A stretch of 64,000 nt of DNA from Porphyra umbilicalis (Eukaryota > Rhodophyta > Bangiophyceae > Bangiales > Bangiaceae): positions 124,001 through 188,000 of the forward strand of contig KV918798.1 in NCBI GenBank assembly GCA_002049455.2, given 5' to 3'. The translations under genes were made by a program, and so were the position numbers. The notes beneath the pieces were generated by a model that was not told the DNA's origin, made no database searches, and was given only the letters and a program-made list of their open reading frames with translations. Every line of letters starts with the position of its first letter. Within the stretch, counting starts at the first letter, position 1. Shown here one piece after another: positions 32,012 through 42,751 of the stretch.

Positions 32012-33115
32012 TCACCCCCCGGCGCCCGCCGTGGTCACATCCAACCCGTCGACGCAACCGCTGGCGCACGCCGCGCCCAGCGCTGCGCCCTCGTCCGAGG
32101 CGGCGGCGTCGACCTCGGCCTCGGCGTCGACGAGGTCGTCCCACCGCGTGGCCTTATCCGGCCACGCCCACAAGCCCGCTCCATACGCAAAGCGCATCAC
32201 GAGCAAGTCGAGCAGCATAAACACGACGGCCTTGGCCAGGTGGATCTTGCTGCCGGGCACCTCCCGCCACGCGACGGGCACCTCGGCAATGGCCTTGCCC
32301 GCCGCCCGCACGCGCAGCAGCGCCTCGACGTCTGTCGCCCAGCGGGGCAGGTGGAGGCCCCCGAACGCGACGGCCGACGCGTCGGCGGTGAAGAGCTTGA
32401 AGCCGCACTGCGTGTCCCGCACGTCGGCGAGGCCGGCAATGAGCACGACGGCCACGCGGAAGGCGGCGGAAAGGAGGGAGCGAAGGAGGCAGCGGCGCGC
32501 GCTCGGTACGGCCGTCTCTGGTGTATACACTGGTGCCAGCCCCGCCGGTGCGCATGCCGCCCATGGCCACCAGAGCGCAAAGCGCGAGACGGCGTCGGCC
32601 GGGGAGCGACGGGAGCCGACCGCCACCCCCGCCCCCGAGGCTGCCAGGGCGGCGGCGAGCGCGTCGACCTGCTCAAACGCCGTCGCCCCGTCCGCGTCGG
32701 CCATCAGTCGCAGGCGGCCGGCCGCGGCGGACATTCCCCGCCGAATCGTCGCGCCCTTGCCCGTATTCCGCCGCCGCCCCGCCGACGACAGGAAGACGAC
32801 CGGTACGACGCCCGCGTAGCGGGCGGTGTAGGCTGCGACCACGTCGGCGGTGCCGTCGGTCGACCCGTCGTCGACGACAAGCACCTCAGAGGTGTAGGGC
32901 GTGGCGGCAAGGTGTGCGAGCGCCTCGTCGAGCATGGCGGGCAGGCGGTGTTGCTCATTGTAGACTGGGATGATGACGGAAAGGTAAACGGCGGGGAGGT
33001 CCGAGAGGGAACAAAGGCTCGACGAGGAGGAGGACGAATCCCCGTCCGTGTCGCCGTCCGACTCGACAGCAGCGCCGATGGCGGGCGGGGGGAAAGTCGT
33101 CGAACGGAAAGGCAT
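32012..33115 (-). CDS. ALG5: dolichyl-phosphate beta-glucosyltransferase
   Basis: Transfers glucose from UDP-glucose to dolichyl phosphate at the ER membrane, giving the donor for the last steps of the N-glycan precursor. 367 residues, GT2 family. Motifs in order: YLSVIIPVYNEQHRLP, VLVVDDGSTDGT, RNTGKGATIRRG, the metal-binding LMADADGAT, and the ALG5 hallmark RDTQCGFKLF, followed by WATDVEALLR and VPVAWREVPGSKI. The DTQCGFKLF and KGATIRRG blocks favour ALG5 over the related DPM1. The N-terminal membrane anchor of yeast and animal ALG5 is absent; only a short acidic/Ser stretch precedes the catalytic domain. A hydrophobic segment lies near the C-terminus (VVFMLLDLLVMRFAYGAGLW). About 25 extra residues after GSRRSPADAVSRF may be an insertion. 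The frame is intact. Confidence 0.93.
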   Translation of the reverse strand: MPFRSTTFPPPAIGAAVESDGDTDGDSSSSSSSLCSLSDLPAVYLSVIIPVYNEQHRLPAMLDEALAHLAATPYTSEVLVVDDGSTDGTADVVAAYTARYAGVVPVVFLSSAGRRRNTGKGATIRRGMSAAAGRLRLMADADGATAFEQVDALAAALAASGAGVAVGSRRSPADAVSRFALWWPWAACAPAGLAPVYTPETAVPSARRCLLRSLLSAAFRVAVVLIAGLADVRDTQCGFKLFTADASAVAFGGLHLPRWATDVEALLRVRAAGKAIAEVPVAWREVPGSKIHLAKAVVFMLLDLLVMRFAYGAGLWAWPDKATRWDDLVDAEAEVDAAASDEGAALGAACASGCVDGLDVTTAGAGG

Positions 33116-34670
33116 GATGAAGCCGAAAAAGGGTAATGAAGATAAAGAGCGTACAAAATGGAAACTCTAGCCGCTACGGATGCCGTGGCCACGTCCGACG
33201 CGCTCCAGCTGCCGACTTCGTCTGCATAGGCGGCTCGACAAGGGAACAGAGGCGACAATCGACAACAAATCTCGACAACTGGGCGTGTGGCCGCACAGTC
33301 GATGGAGCTCGTGCAGTAGGGTTGTGCAACCCTGCCCGCTTCGCCACAAGTAGCAGAAGCGACACGCACCGGCGCGCGTGCGTGACGATAGGGCTAGGGC
33401 TAAGCACGTTGCGTTTGTGTGCGGGCAGCGCGGAGCAGACGAGAAGAGGTGACGCGTGGCGCCCTCTTAAATTCTGTCGGTACACCTGCGACGCCCCGGG
33501 AAGGCCGGTGGGCTCCCACCCGGCTCAGCGGCGGCGTGCGGTGTGAGCTCCAGGGCGCACTCGGCTAGCTGCCCTATTGCGCACTGGAGCGCCGCCACGG
33601 TTTGGTCTGCGTGGAGTGGCCCGCTCTGCGTCGGCCCCTGGAGATATGGTGCGCAAGCAGGTCGTCGTGGCATTAGCTGGCACTGGGGGCCAAGGGTGGC
33701 TGAGGGCGGAGGCGGACTGCACCTTTCCCATCAATGCAAGCCCTCCGCGACAGATGGCTGGACCCCATTAGCTGGTTGGGGGCGCGTGACTCTCAAGACC
33801 GGCAATGGATACCCCTCTAGACGGGACCTCTGCGCGCCATAGCGTCCGTCTCTCTCCCGCACAGGGGGGGTGGGGCTTGGCCCATTGGTCCACCGCGGCA
33901 CCGCTGCAACCCTGCCAACGACCGCAGGAGCCGGCGACAGTCAAAACGGAAAGCCGCGTGGTGCCGGGTTTCGGGCAGGATCCGCCTGGCGAACCCGCTC
34001 GAAGAGAGGCCCGGGGACAGCAGAAGATTGGACTGGGGACCCCGCCAGATTGCAGCTTCTTGCTGTCCTGGATCTCCCGAGGGGCTGCGCTTTGCAGGAC
34101 GCTGCCGGGCCTCCCGCCGGCATGCCTGGCTGCTTGCGCGAGAGGGTCACACGGGACCACCGCTGGCGATGCCGCCAAGGACGGGACCTCGCTGGTTCCT
34201 GCATCATGCACGCATGATGTGAGCTTTTGGGGACCAGTGGGTGGCCGGCCACAGAGCGTCTCCTCAAACGAAGATATTCAGAGAGCGTCTGCCGATCACA
34301 CATTTCTCTTGTCGTGGAGGAGGGCTTGCAGCCCTACTCCTCGCTGCTTTGAATGAGTGCCACCCAATCGCGAGCCACCCGCGTGCAAGGAGATTTTGAC
34401 CGCGGTGGCCTCCAACAGTTCCTAACAAAGACGAACTGCCGTGCCGTTGGAATCCCGAAACACCGAGCTTGTCTTCGGTTTGAATCTTGATCAGAGACCA
34501 AGTATCGGCAGCTCTGGTGGTCCGGAAAGGGGCTTCACTGGAGCTCTGCCACGACTCGCGTTCAGATTTTTTTGGGAGAAAAGCTGTCCGCATGACGTCG
34601 TTGTCCATCGCTGACTGGATGGTTGTTGATGGGACAGAACACAGCTGTGCGGTTTATGTAGCTGGCGACC
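33116..34670. other. no supported gene
   Basis: Upstream of ALG5. Short frames on both strands show no domain. The text AGGGCTAGGGCTA at about 33389 is a chance telomere-like word. The stretch at 34567-34590 resembles one end of the 132-bp MITE family but has no partner end. Confidence 0.35.
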
Positions 34671-34673
34671 AGC

Positions 34674-35152
34674 GCAGTGCTCCTTAAAGCGTGGGCGCAC
34701 GCAAGCCCGTTTTCGCAAGAAATTCTTGTCAAACGGCATGTTGCAGCACAAGATCTTGTAGCATGAACAACTGCAGCAGCAAGTTCTTGTCTTTTGACGG
34801 TTGGTGGGCAGCGCCTTGAAATGTAAGCTGCCAATCAGTGCTTCAGAACCTTGACCCGAAGAGCATGGCGCGCCCTCATCGCAAGTTTCTTGCAGGGTTC
34901 GATACGTGCGGTTTTTGACGCACTCTGAAGCGCAGTTCTGCAGCATGAAAACGTGTTCTCCTGCACTCACCGTCTGCGAGACGCTTCTTGTGATATGAAT
35001 TTTACAAGTGCGATCCGTGCAAAACCTTGTTGCAAACCACTTGTACTGAAAATCGAGCCACAGGGTACTGTGAGAGGGGTGCCAACAAGTTCTTGGAGCC
35101 CAAAACGTGCCGATTTGCTGCTTGCGTGCGCCCACGCTTTAAGGAGCACTGC
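34674..35152. mobile_element. 479-bp non-autonomous DNA element with perfect 32-bp inverted ends
   Basis: The first 32 bases (34674-34705) are the exact reverse complement of the last 32 (35121-35152). The outer end reads GCAGTGCTCCTTAAAGCGTG. The interior is rich in short CAAG...CTTG palindromes and has no long frame. No clean target duplication could be recognised on the flanks. The perfect ends imply a young insertion. The superfamily cannot be told from the ends alone. Confidence 0.85.
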
Positions 35153-35164
35153 ACAGCGAGGCTC

Positions 35165-36296
35165 AACTGTCGCCCACCATCCCCAACACCAGAAGCCGCG
35201 CCCGTGAGTCCGGTCCTCGGTGCTGTAGCCGTCCTTCTGGTCTCGCTCGAGCTGAGCAAGTACAGCAGCTGCCCCGGACGGTAGCCACGTCTTGAGATTC
35301 CCAGATATGCCTTCCACCTCCGCGACAGACACTGCCCCGTGCCCAGGCGCGCATCTACCATACATTACGTAGCCGTGTTCGTATCCTGGCGTGCTTGTGG
35401 TCCCTTGGTGGGCACGCACCGCCATACACGGGGTGATACGCAGCCCGAACGTGGCGGCGTAAGCTTCTGCGCGCTGAGGGCCAGCGCAACAGGGCGGCGG
35501 ATTGAGATTGCGCATATCTCGATAGGGGCCCGATGCGCGCAGACAGAATGGCGTGAGCAGGTGAGCGAGCACCTCCCCGCGCAGTGGTATTTCAGCGAGG
35601 GGGTCGCTCACGCACGGACGTGTGTTGCGCAATGGGGATGCTGTACATAGATATCCCATGGTTGTTCTGTGTGCTTGCGCACCAGGTTTTCTCCTGCCGG
35701 CCATTGCTCTTGCACACACGCCAGGCCCAGAGGCTATGCATCGTGTCCACAGTTGGCGCCATCACCGCGCTGAATCGATCGCCAATGCGTCCGGCGGCCA
35801 CGGTCTCCGCGGTCTCCGCGAGGGACAATGGTGTTGCTTGAAGCTGACGAGAATAGCAAGGAATGTTACGATTGGAGAGGGGAGCTGGGCGGCTGTGGTG
35901 ACGAAGTGGCGTCGGGCTCGGTGGAGTGGCACACCACCGCACCCGTCTCGTGGGCAGCCAATGTTCAACTAGATCCGTGAGTGCTGTTGCAGCCGCGAGT
36001 GACCACAGCACCCCCAGCCTGTGCGTCATCCGCATCGTGTCAACAGTTCTCAAAACGAATTGCAGAAGCCCAAAGGCACTGAATGGTGCGGTCACCCGCG
36101 AGGGCCCCAGTGCCGTCCACTCCACCGCCGCGCTCGTCGTACGAACTGCCGTTGCGGCGCACACCCTTGAGCCCGTAGACGCCAGAGAGGGAGGTTGCAG
36201 AAGACGGAAAACGGTTGGGGATTCAAGCAGCCCAGCGCGACGGGTCCACGGCGGGGGGCGCAAACGCACAAAGGTACAGCAAAGAAAAATACACAC
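35165..36296 (-). pseudogene. unrecognised protein-like minus-strand remnant
   Basis: Two overlapping minus frames read like real protein. The upstream frame has LLQFVLRTVDTMRMTHRLGV, LTDLVEHWLPTRR and IGDRFSAVMAPTVDTM. The downstream frame has LRGEVLAHLLTPFCLRASGP, AYAATFGLRITPCMAVRAHQ, then PGYEHGYVMYGRCAPGHGAV and EGISGNLKTWLPSGAAAV. They could be two exons: a GTGCGC donor-like site follows RQEKTW near 35686. The second frame runs into the 479-bp element at 35152, so the 3' end seems interrupted by that insertion. No family is recognised; an old mobile-element gene is as likely as a host gene. Confidence 0.35.
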
Positions 36297-36707
36297 CCAT
36301 CAAGGACACCCACACCACAGTCGTGCGACTGGCAGCAGCCAGGATCCCCGTCCACGCCTGCCAAAACAAAACCGGTCACGCTGCCATAGAGAGCGCTGTC
36401 CAGGCAGATGGCCACGAGCCGGCGGGCGCCTACTTGGCCCCCTCATCCGGAGGGTTGAAGGTCTTGCGAAGGAAGTCGTACGGCTCTGTAGGCACAGAGG
36501 CCAGATAAAGGATATCCGTGAAAGGTCAAGACGACCAAGATGGGAAACAAACGGCCGTTGCAGCAAGCAGACACATTCGACAAGGAGCCAAAAGTGCGCG
36601 ACACAACGCGACCAAAGAGGTGGAAAAAGAAAAAGCGCAACAAGGGAACGTGAAAGAGGCAGAAAAAGACATGCGAGCTGTTAGTACGGCCCAATCCAAA
36701 ACACTGA

Positions 36708-37163
36708 TCAAGTGAGAAGCAGCCGCCACTGTTGCCGCTCGTGAAAACGATGAAGGAGTTGCCACGCGAAAGCAGCGTTCATGTCCTCGGAGAGGCCACC
36801 GGGCGGTGCCCACCGCAGGCTCGACAATGCATAAAAGAAAAAAAGCGTCGCCGCCGTCGTGTAGGGCAGGTTGCGGAGCGCCCACAACAGGTTACCCAAC
36901 AGTCCGTCGCGGCAGGGACCCCCCGCCGACGGCCGCCACCCCCCCCCCCCCCCCCCGCCCCCCGGCCCCGCGCGGCCCGCCGCGCCGCCCCACGCACCGA
37001 TAAACCAAAAGGCCGTGAGGCCGAGAACAGCCCCCCAGCGAGCAGCGGCGCCCACGTCCGCGGTGCCCGCGGCGCCGACGAGCGCCTGGGCGCCGCGGAG
37101 GACGGGCGGGGTCGTCATGGACAGCACGTTTTGGCGCATCACAACCTTGCGCAGCGCCTCCAT
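36708..37163 (-). CDS. small membrane protein with two helices, unknown
   Basis: 151 residues from the ATG at 37163 (MEALRKVVMRQNVLSMTTPP), which follows a pyrimidine-rich leader. Two hydrophobic segments are seen, RWGAVLGLTAFWFIGAW (about residues 45-62) and LPYTTAATLFFFYALSS (about residues 103-120). They are joined by a Gly-rich loop that contains the C18 run (36939-36956 on the plus strand). The C-terminus is polar and helical (AFAWQLLHRFHERQQWRLL). The size and layout resemble accessory subunits of organelle membrane complexes, but I cannot assign a family. The frame stays open across the run, which favours a real gene. Confidence 0.5.
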   Translation of the reverse strand: MEALRKVVMRQNVLSMTTPPVLRGAQALVGAAGTADVGAAARWGAVLGLTAFWFIGAWGGAAGRAGPGGGGGGGGWRPSAGGPCRDGLLGNLLWALRNLPYTTAATLFFFYALSSLRWAPPGGLSEDMNAAFAWQLLHRFHERQQWRLLLT

Positions 37164-37799
37164 CGTGGCGTGCAGCCCGGGTGAGGGGAAAAGCAGGCCA
37201 GTACAAAGGAGATCGACGGCAGAGGGGCGGGGTGACGGGGGCGGGGGCGGAGGAGCCGCGATCGTTGCGACCACGGCCAGAGGGAGGGTGGACGGAAAAA
37301 AAATAAAAGATGGGTGGTGGGCAGTGCGGATGGGCGGGCGTGTGGCGTGCATCGGTGACGGCGGCCCCGCGTGGGCGTGGCCACTCGAGTTGAGTACTCG
37401 CAAGTCCATGGGGTGGCTGCCAAGGTACTTTTTGATGAGTACAGTCCTGTGAAATGGGCATGTAGTATCTCATCCAGAAGGGCACCCCGTCGATTGTGTA
37501 AGGAAAAATCGTCGTGTGGGCCGTTTGCAGCTCCTCAGAGCACTGTAGTTCAAAGCAAATCTCAATCAAGTCGCCTCAGTACGCGCGACCGGAGGGGGTC
37601 CCTTACAGCAGCGGTCGGCCCGCCCCGGATGGAATGCGGTCGGGATTCAAATGCACTGCCGGACGGAAAGTCCAGCACAGGGGAATGGCAACGAGAGGCT
37701 GGAGAACAGATCGTTACAACGTTCCCGCGAGCTGGGCATCATCACATCATTCACAGTGCTGGAATCACATTTCCCCGTCGCGGTCCCACGAGCCGAGCG

Positions 37800-39920
37800 T
37801 CATGCCTGCCGCCCCCGCTGTATGGGCGCTACCCGCGGCGCATGTATGGCTGCCGCCGCCCCCGCGGCGGCTCCCGCTGCACCTCGCTGCCCCCCCCGCA
37901 GCGGTTGCCGCCGTCCCCCTCTGCCGCCGTCCCCCGCTGCCAGTTCCCCTGGCTGCCGCCGCCCCCGCGGCGCGGCCACTCCTGGCTGCCGCCGCCGCCG
38001 CCCCGGCTGCCACCGCCGCCGCCCCCAGCCGCCGCCGCCCCCCGGTTCTCGGCACCGCCGGGTGCCGCCGCCGCCCGCTCTGGCTTCCCTCGCCACCGCC
38101 CCTGGCCACCGCCGCCCCCAGCTGCTGCCGCCGCGGGCTGCCGCCCCCGGCCGACGCCGCGCCTGGGCGCCGCCGCCGCCGCCACCTGTCTGCCCCCGCC
38201 GCCCTCCCCGGCTGACACCGCCGCCACCACCGCCCCCGGCCACCGCCGCCGCTGCTCCCGGCCTCCGACGCCCCGGCCTGGCGCCGCCGCCGCCCCGGGG
38301 TGCCGCCGCCGCCGCCCCCGGCCGCCGCCGCCGCCGCCACCCCGAGTCGCCGCCGCCGTCGCCACCGGCCGCTGCCGCCGCCGCCCCTGCCTGCCGTCGC
38401 CTCCGCCCCTGGCCGCCGCAGCCGCCGCTCCCAGCTGTCTCAGCCGCCGCCCCCGCCCGCAGCCGCCCCTGCCTGGAGCCGCCGCCACCTCGTGCTGCCA
38501 CCGGCGCCACCGCCGCCCCCTTCCGCCGCCGCCCCTGCCTGCCGCCGCCCCCGCCCCTGGCCGCCGCCGCCGCCGCTCCCAGCTGTCTCCGCCGCCGCCC
38601 CTGGCAGCAGCCGCCGCTGCCCCATACCGCCACCGTCGCCGCACCCGGCTGCCGCCACCGCCGGCCGCCGCCGCCGCCACCGCCGCCACCGCCGCCCCCT
38701 GCCGCCGCTGTCCCTGCATGCCGCCGCCGCCCCTGCCCGCCGCCGCCGCCGCCCCTGCCCGCCGCCGCCGCCGCCCCCAGCCGCCACCGCCGCCCCCAGC
38801 CGCTACGGCCGCCGCCCCCCGGCCGCCGCCGGCCCCGCTCCCGGTGGCTGCTACCGCAGCCCCCGGCCGCTGCCGCCGCCACGGCCGCTGCCACCATCGC
38901 GGCCGCCCCCTGCCGTCGCCGCCACAGGCCGCCGCCGCCGCAGCCCCCGGCCGCCGCCGCCGCCGCCCCTGGCCGCCGTCGCCGCCGCCACCGGCCGCCG
39001 GCGCCGCCGCTCCCGGCCGCTCCCGTAGCCGCCCCGGGCTGTCGCCACCGCCGGCGTCGGGGGTGTCCGACGCCGCCCTCTGCAGCCGCCGCCCTTGACT
39101 GCCACCGCCGCAGCCCCCATCCACCTCCGCCGCTGCCCCAGGCCGCCGCCGCCCCTGCATGCCGCCTCCGCCGCCCCCGGCCGCCGCCGCCCCCAGCCGC
39201 TGCCTTCAATGCCGCCGCCCACTGCCTTCGCCGTCACCGGCTGCCGCCGCCGCCGCCCCCGGCGGCTGCCGCCGCCGCCCCCGGCCACTGCCGCCGCTCC
39301 CGGCGGCTGCTGCCGCCCCCGGCCGCTGCCGCCGCCGCCCTCGGCTGCTGCTACCGCCGTCCCCGGCCGCTGCCGCCGCCGCCCCCGGCTGCTGCCGCCA
39401 CCGCCGCCACCCCCTGCCGTCGCCGCCACCACCCGTCGCCGCCGCCGCCCCTGGCGGATGCCGCCGCCGCCCCCAGCGGCCGCCGCCGCTGCCCGTGGCG
39501 GCTGCCGCCGCCGCCCCCAGCGGCCGCCGCCGCCGCCCGTGGCGGCTGCCGCCGCCGCCCCCAGCCGCCAGCCGCGGCGGCGGCCGTCGCCGCCCCCGGT
39601 CGCCACCACCCCTGCATGCCGTCGCCGGCGCCCGGTGCCCCCGGTGCCCCCGGCTACTGCCGCCACTACCACCGCCCGCTGCCGTAGCTGGTACCGGGCG
39701 CCGCCGCTGGCACCCCCGGCCGCCGTTGACGCCGCCCCCGGCGGCCGCCGCCGCCGCCCCCTGCCACGGCCGCCGATTGATGCCGCCGCCGCCGCCCGCC
39801 GCGGCCGCCGCCGCCGCCTGCTGCCACCCCCGCCCCTGTCTGCCACGGACGCATCCCCTAGCCGCCACCGCCGCCGCCCCCTGCCGCCGCCGTGCCTGCA
39901 TGCCGCCGCCGCCGCCTGGT
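37800..39920. repeat. 2.1-kb C-rich CCG-based array
   Basis: Almost only C and G, with rare T and A, made of CCGCCGCCGC and CCCCnGnC words in higher-order units of about 24-30 bp. The plus strand is strongly C-biased, so the minus strand is G-rich with many G3-4 runs. All three plus frames and at least two minus frames lack stops for hundreds of codons, so the open frames (575 and 678 codons) are a by-product of composition and not evidence of genes. Confidence 0.85.
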
Positions 39921-40293
39921 GACTGTTGTTTCTTTGGAGTGCAGAAACGGTATGAAAGAAGCATTTTTGCAGAAAAAGACCGACATGGCCGTGATCAGCG
40001 CCCTTCAGAGATCCAAGAATGATCCTCTCCAAGAAAGTTGTGTTTTACTCATGTTTGGCCCAGAAATGCTCGACACATCTCAGACGTGGGCAAGACTGCA
40101 CGTGTGAAGGAACGCGTGAAGCAAGTGTACCCGACAGCACCTTTTCTTTTCGAAGCTGGCCAGGAAGCACACACAACATCATGAGTGATGTGCAATGGTG
40201 TTTTTTCTTTGAAAAAACAATGAGAGCCGCTGTAGGCAGGTAGGGAAGCGCAATCAACGATTCCACTGGATTGTGCAGTGTCATCACAAAGAC

Positions 40294-40373
40294 GTGTGAT
40301 CCACTGGACTAAGCAGTGTCAGCGATCTACCGAATGCAGTGGTCAGGATGTAGCGTGTGATCCGCTGGACTCA
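40294..40373. repeat. 61-bp tandem repeat split by an insertion
   Basis: A unit beginning GTGTGATCC(A/G)CTGGACT starts at 40294 and again at 40355, a 61-bp period. The second copy breaks off at 40373 and continues at 41395 with TAAGCAGTGTCAGCGATCC. The transposable element at 40374-41394 therefore landed inside it. Confidence 0.85.
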
Positions 40374-41394
40374 GAGCAAGCCCAGCGGTTCGCACCAACA
40401 CCATAATATGGTGATTTCTTCCGAAATCGTGGCGTGATGTGAGTGGCTCCCCCATAATATGGTGCCCGCGATGATCGTTGTGCTCCACCGTTGCGCGCAC
40501 CACATCGCGGAATGCTGTGCTGACTTTTTCGTATCAATGTGCACTTTCCATCCAATTGTGGCCTGCTTGTATACAATACGGGAGGCCTTGATGGCGTCCT
40601 ACCGCACTTTGCAGGCCCGAGCAGGCCGCCCCCCCCAGCCAAGGGGGTCGAGGATGTCCCCGGACTCCGGCTTGGAGTCCGCTGCAGGTGGCGCACACGC
40701 CGCGAAACGGCCGTGATTGCGCCGTTGTAGCGCGGCCTTCAGTTGACCGCTCCCAATTGCTGCATCTTAGAGACTGAAGGGGACCGTCTTAGCGAGGGCG
40801 AGCAACTCAGGTGGAGACTGCGTCGAGCCACTCCTCGGACCGACCACCTTTCTCACAGTTGGTTCCATGACGGACGATGACGGGGGCGCCGCAGATTGAC
40901 GGGGCAGCGCGGTGGCAATCAGTGGGGCTGAGGCGGAGTCGTCCACATCCATCCGGGAGGGCACGGTGTCCACGAAGTAATCAGTTGAAAAGCACAAAAT
41001 CCAATCATGCCGCTGCCATGCCCCGCCCTGTCGACCCTGCTGGACTGTAAAAGTGGCAGTCAAAGATGATGTGGCAGGGCGGAATTTGGACACTTGGCAA
41101 GCGGAGAGCGCTTAGTGCCGGATTGCAAGCGTCGTGGCTCGCAATCATGCACAATACTTGGTCACATTCCAATTGTTTGACTCTTTCCGAACCAGGGTTT
41201 CCCCCATACGCTGCACCAAACGATGGGATGGTGCAGATCTGACCCCATACCACCGAATTATGGTGTCGGATCAACAGCATCCCAACACTTGGTGCGGATC
41301 ATGCACTATAAATCTGACCGCTGGGCACCCTTCCGCACCATAATTTGGTGTTGCACTATAGTTTGGTGCAGGATCCGCACCGCTGGGCTTGCTC
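40374..41394. mobile_element. 1,021-bp non-autonomous PIF/Harbinger (Tourist-like) element
   Basis: Terminal inverted repeats GAGCAAGCCCAGCGGT and its complement. The target duplication is TAA at 41395-41397 with TCA at 40371-40373; the intact first repeat unit reads TAA at the same place, so the left copy has one change. A 3-bp TWA duplication and a GAGCAAG-type end are hallmarks of PIF/Harbinger. Five near-palindromes of the form CACCATAATATGGTG sit inside the ends (40399, 40451, 41251, 41336 and 41354) and may be transposase-binding sites. The interior has no convincing frame. Confidence 0.88.
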
Positions 41395-41449
41395 TAAGCA
41401 GTGTCAGCGATCCTACCGAATACAGTGGTCAGGATGTGGCGACAGAGAG

Positions 41450-42740
41450 GGTCTGTCGCAGGATGCTATTCTTGAGCACATGCCACCTTCACCCCCCGCG
41501 CCCGCTCGGCTACCACGCCCCGGTCGCTAGTAACACGCCCAGTCAGTATCCCGTCCACCCCCACCCAGTTTTCCACCTCGCACCCTACCCAAACCGCGCT
41601 GCCCCCCCACCCAGTACCATGCTCGACCTGCACCTCAGTACAAATCCTCCCCCCCCACCCCATACCCCACCTCCTTCACCACCCACGGCGACACCTCTTT
41701 CACGGGCCCAAACCCCATGCCACTTCTATTGAGCCTACGCAATCAATGTCACCTACTCTTAGAAAGTGGCCGCCGTTCTTTTCCCCACTCAGCACTGACC
41801 CCCATATGGCGTGTACGCCTTCGCAACACCCACGACACAACGATGAGAATCAGCCCCCCCAAGACACCTACCACCCTGCAGCGCCCATCCCCACGCCACG
41901 CCCAACACCTTCCCACTGCCTCCGCGACGTCTTGATGCGTCTGCCCCCAGTCACCTGGATACATTACGAGTTGACGGCCTTGGTCCTACCCCATCCGACC
42001 CAGAACATACTGTCTGCCGACCCAAGATGGCGCGGCGCCTGCAGGCAGCTGCCGGCCAGCCTCGCCGCCACGCGCCGTGTTTGTGACCCGTCAAAACATG
42101 CTGGGGCCCGCTGTCTTACTCTGTCTTGTGACGCTCACATCCATCAAACAGCCACCGTTACGTCACGTCAAGAGATATCCAGAAATGTTACCTGGGCACG
42201 CATCATTGTCGTAAATTCAAGCACGCCAGAGTCCACAATCGATATAATTTTCTCGTCGCAATGTGCCCCGACGGCACCCCCCACCAGGGCCCCCCAGAGC
42301 ACCCCCCCCAGAGCCCCCCCCCCGCAGGCCCCCCCCCGCACCCCCCCCCCGAGCCCCCCCCCAGCCCCCCCCAGGCGCCCCCAGCAGCCCCACCCCCCCC
42401 CCCCCCAAACCCCACGCACGCCCCCCCCCCCCCCCCCACACGCCCCCTGAGACCCCCCCCCCCGTCGATTGTAGCCCACCTACACGTCGAATCGACGGGG
42501 TGCGTTTTTTTTGAAATACAACCTCGAAATGGGGGTAGTAGCACCCACTTTTGCGCCCCCGACGTGCGCCACGGTCGGTCCATCCGCCCGCGCGCCGCCG
42601 TCGGGGACACGCCGCCGCGCCGCCCGCCCCGCCCCGCCGCCCGCCCCGCCCGCCCGCCGCAACGCCGGCGGGTCGCGACCCCCCCCCCGGCGGTCGCCGC
42701 GCGCAGCCGACGCGGGAGCGCGCGCGCCCTCCCCCCCCCG
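41450..42740. other. C-rich upstream region of the JmjC gene
   Basis: C-rich, G-poor DNA. The segment 42275-42460 is almost only C with sparse A and G. No TATA box is evident and no supported gene lies here. Confidence 0.4.
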
Positions 42741-42751
42741 CCCCCCCCCCA

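Noticed and set aside
33385-33405. Telomere-like repeat (TAGGGC)
   Set aside because: Only two units, inside ordinary sequence.
34567-34590. Third copy of the 132-bp MITE (TTTTTTTGGGAGAAAAGCTGTCCG)
   Set aside because: Only one end-like stretch is present, with mismatches. No opposite end or TA pair at the right distance.
37651-39922. Pro/Arg/Ala-rich proteins of 575 and 678 residues
   Set aside because: All frames are open over the C-rich array. The frames reflect repeat composition.
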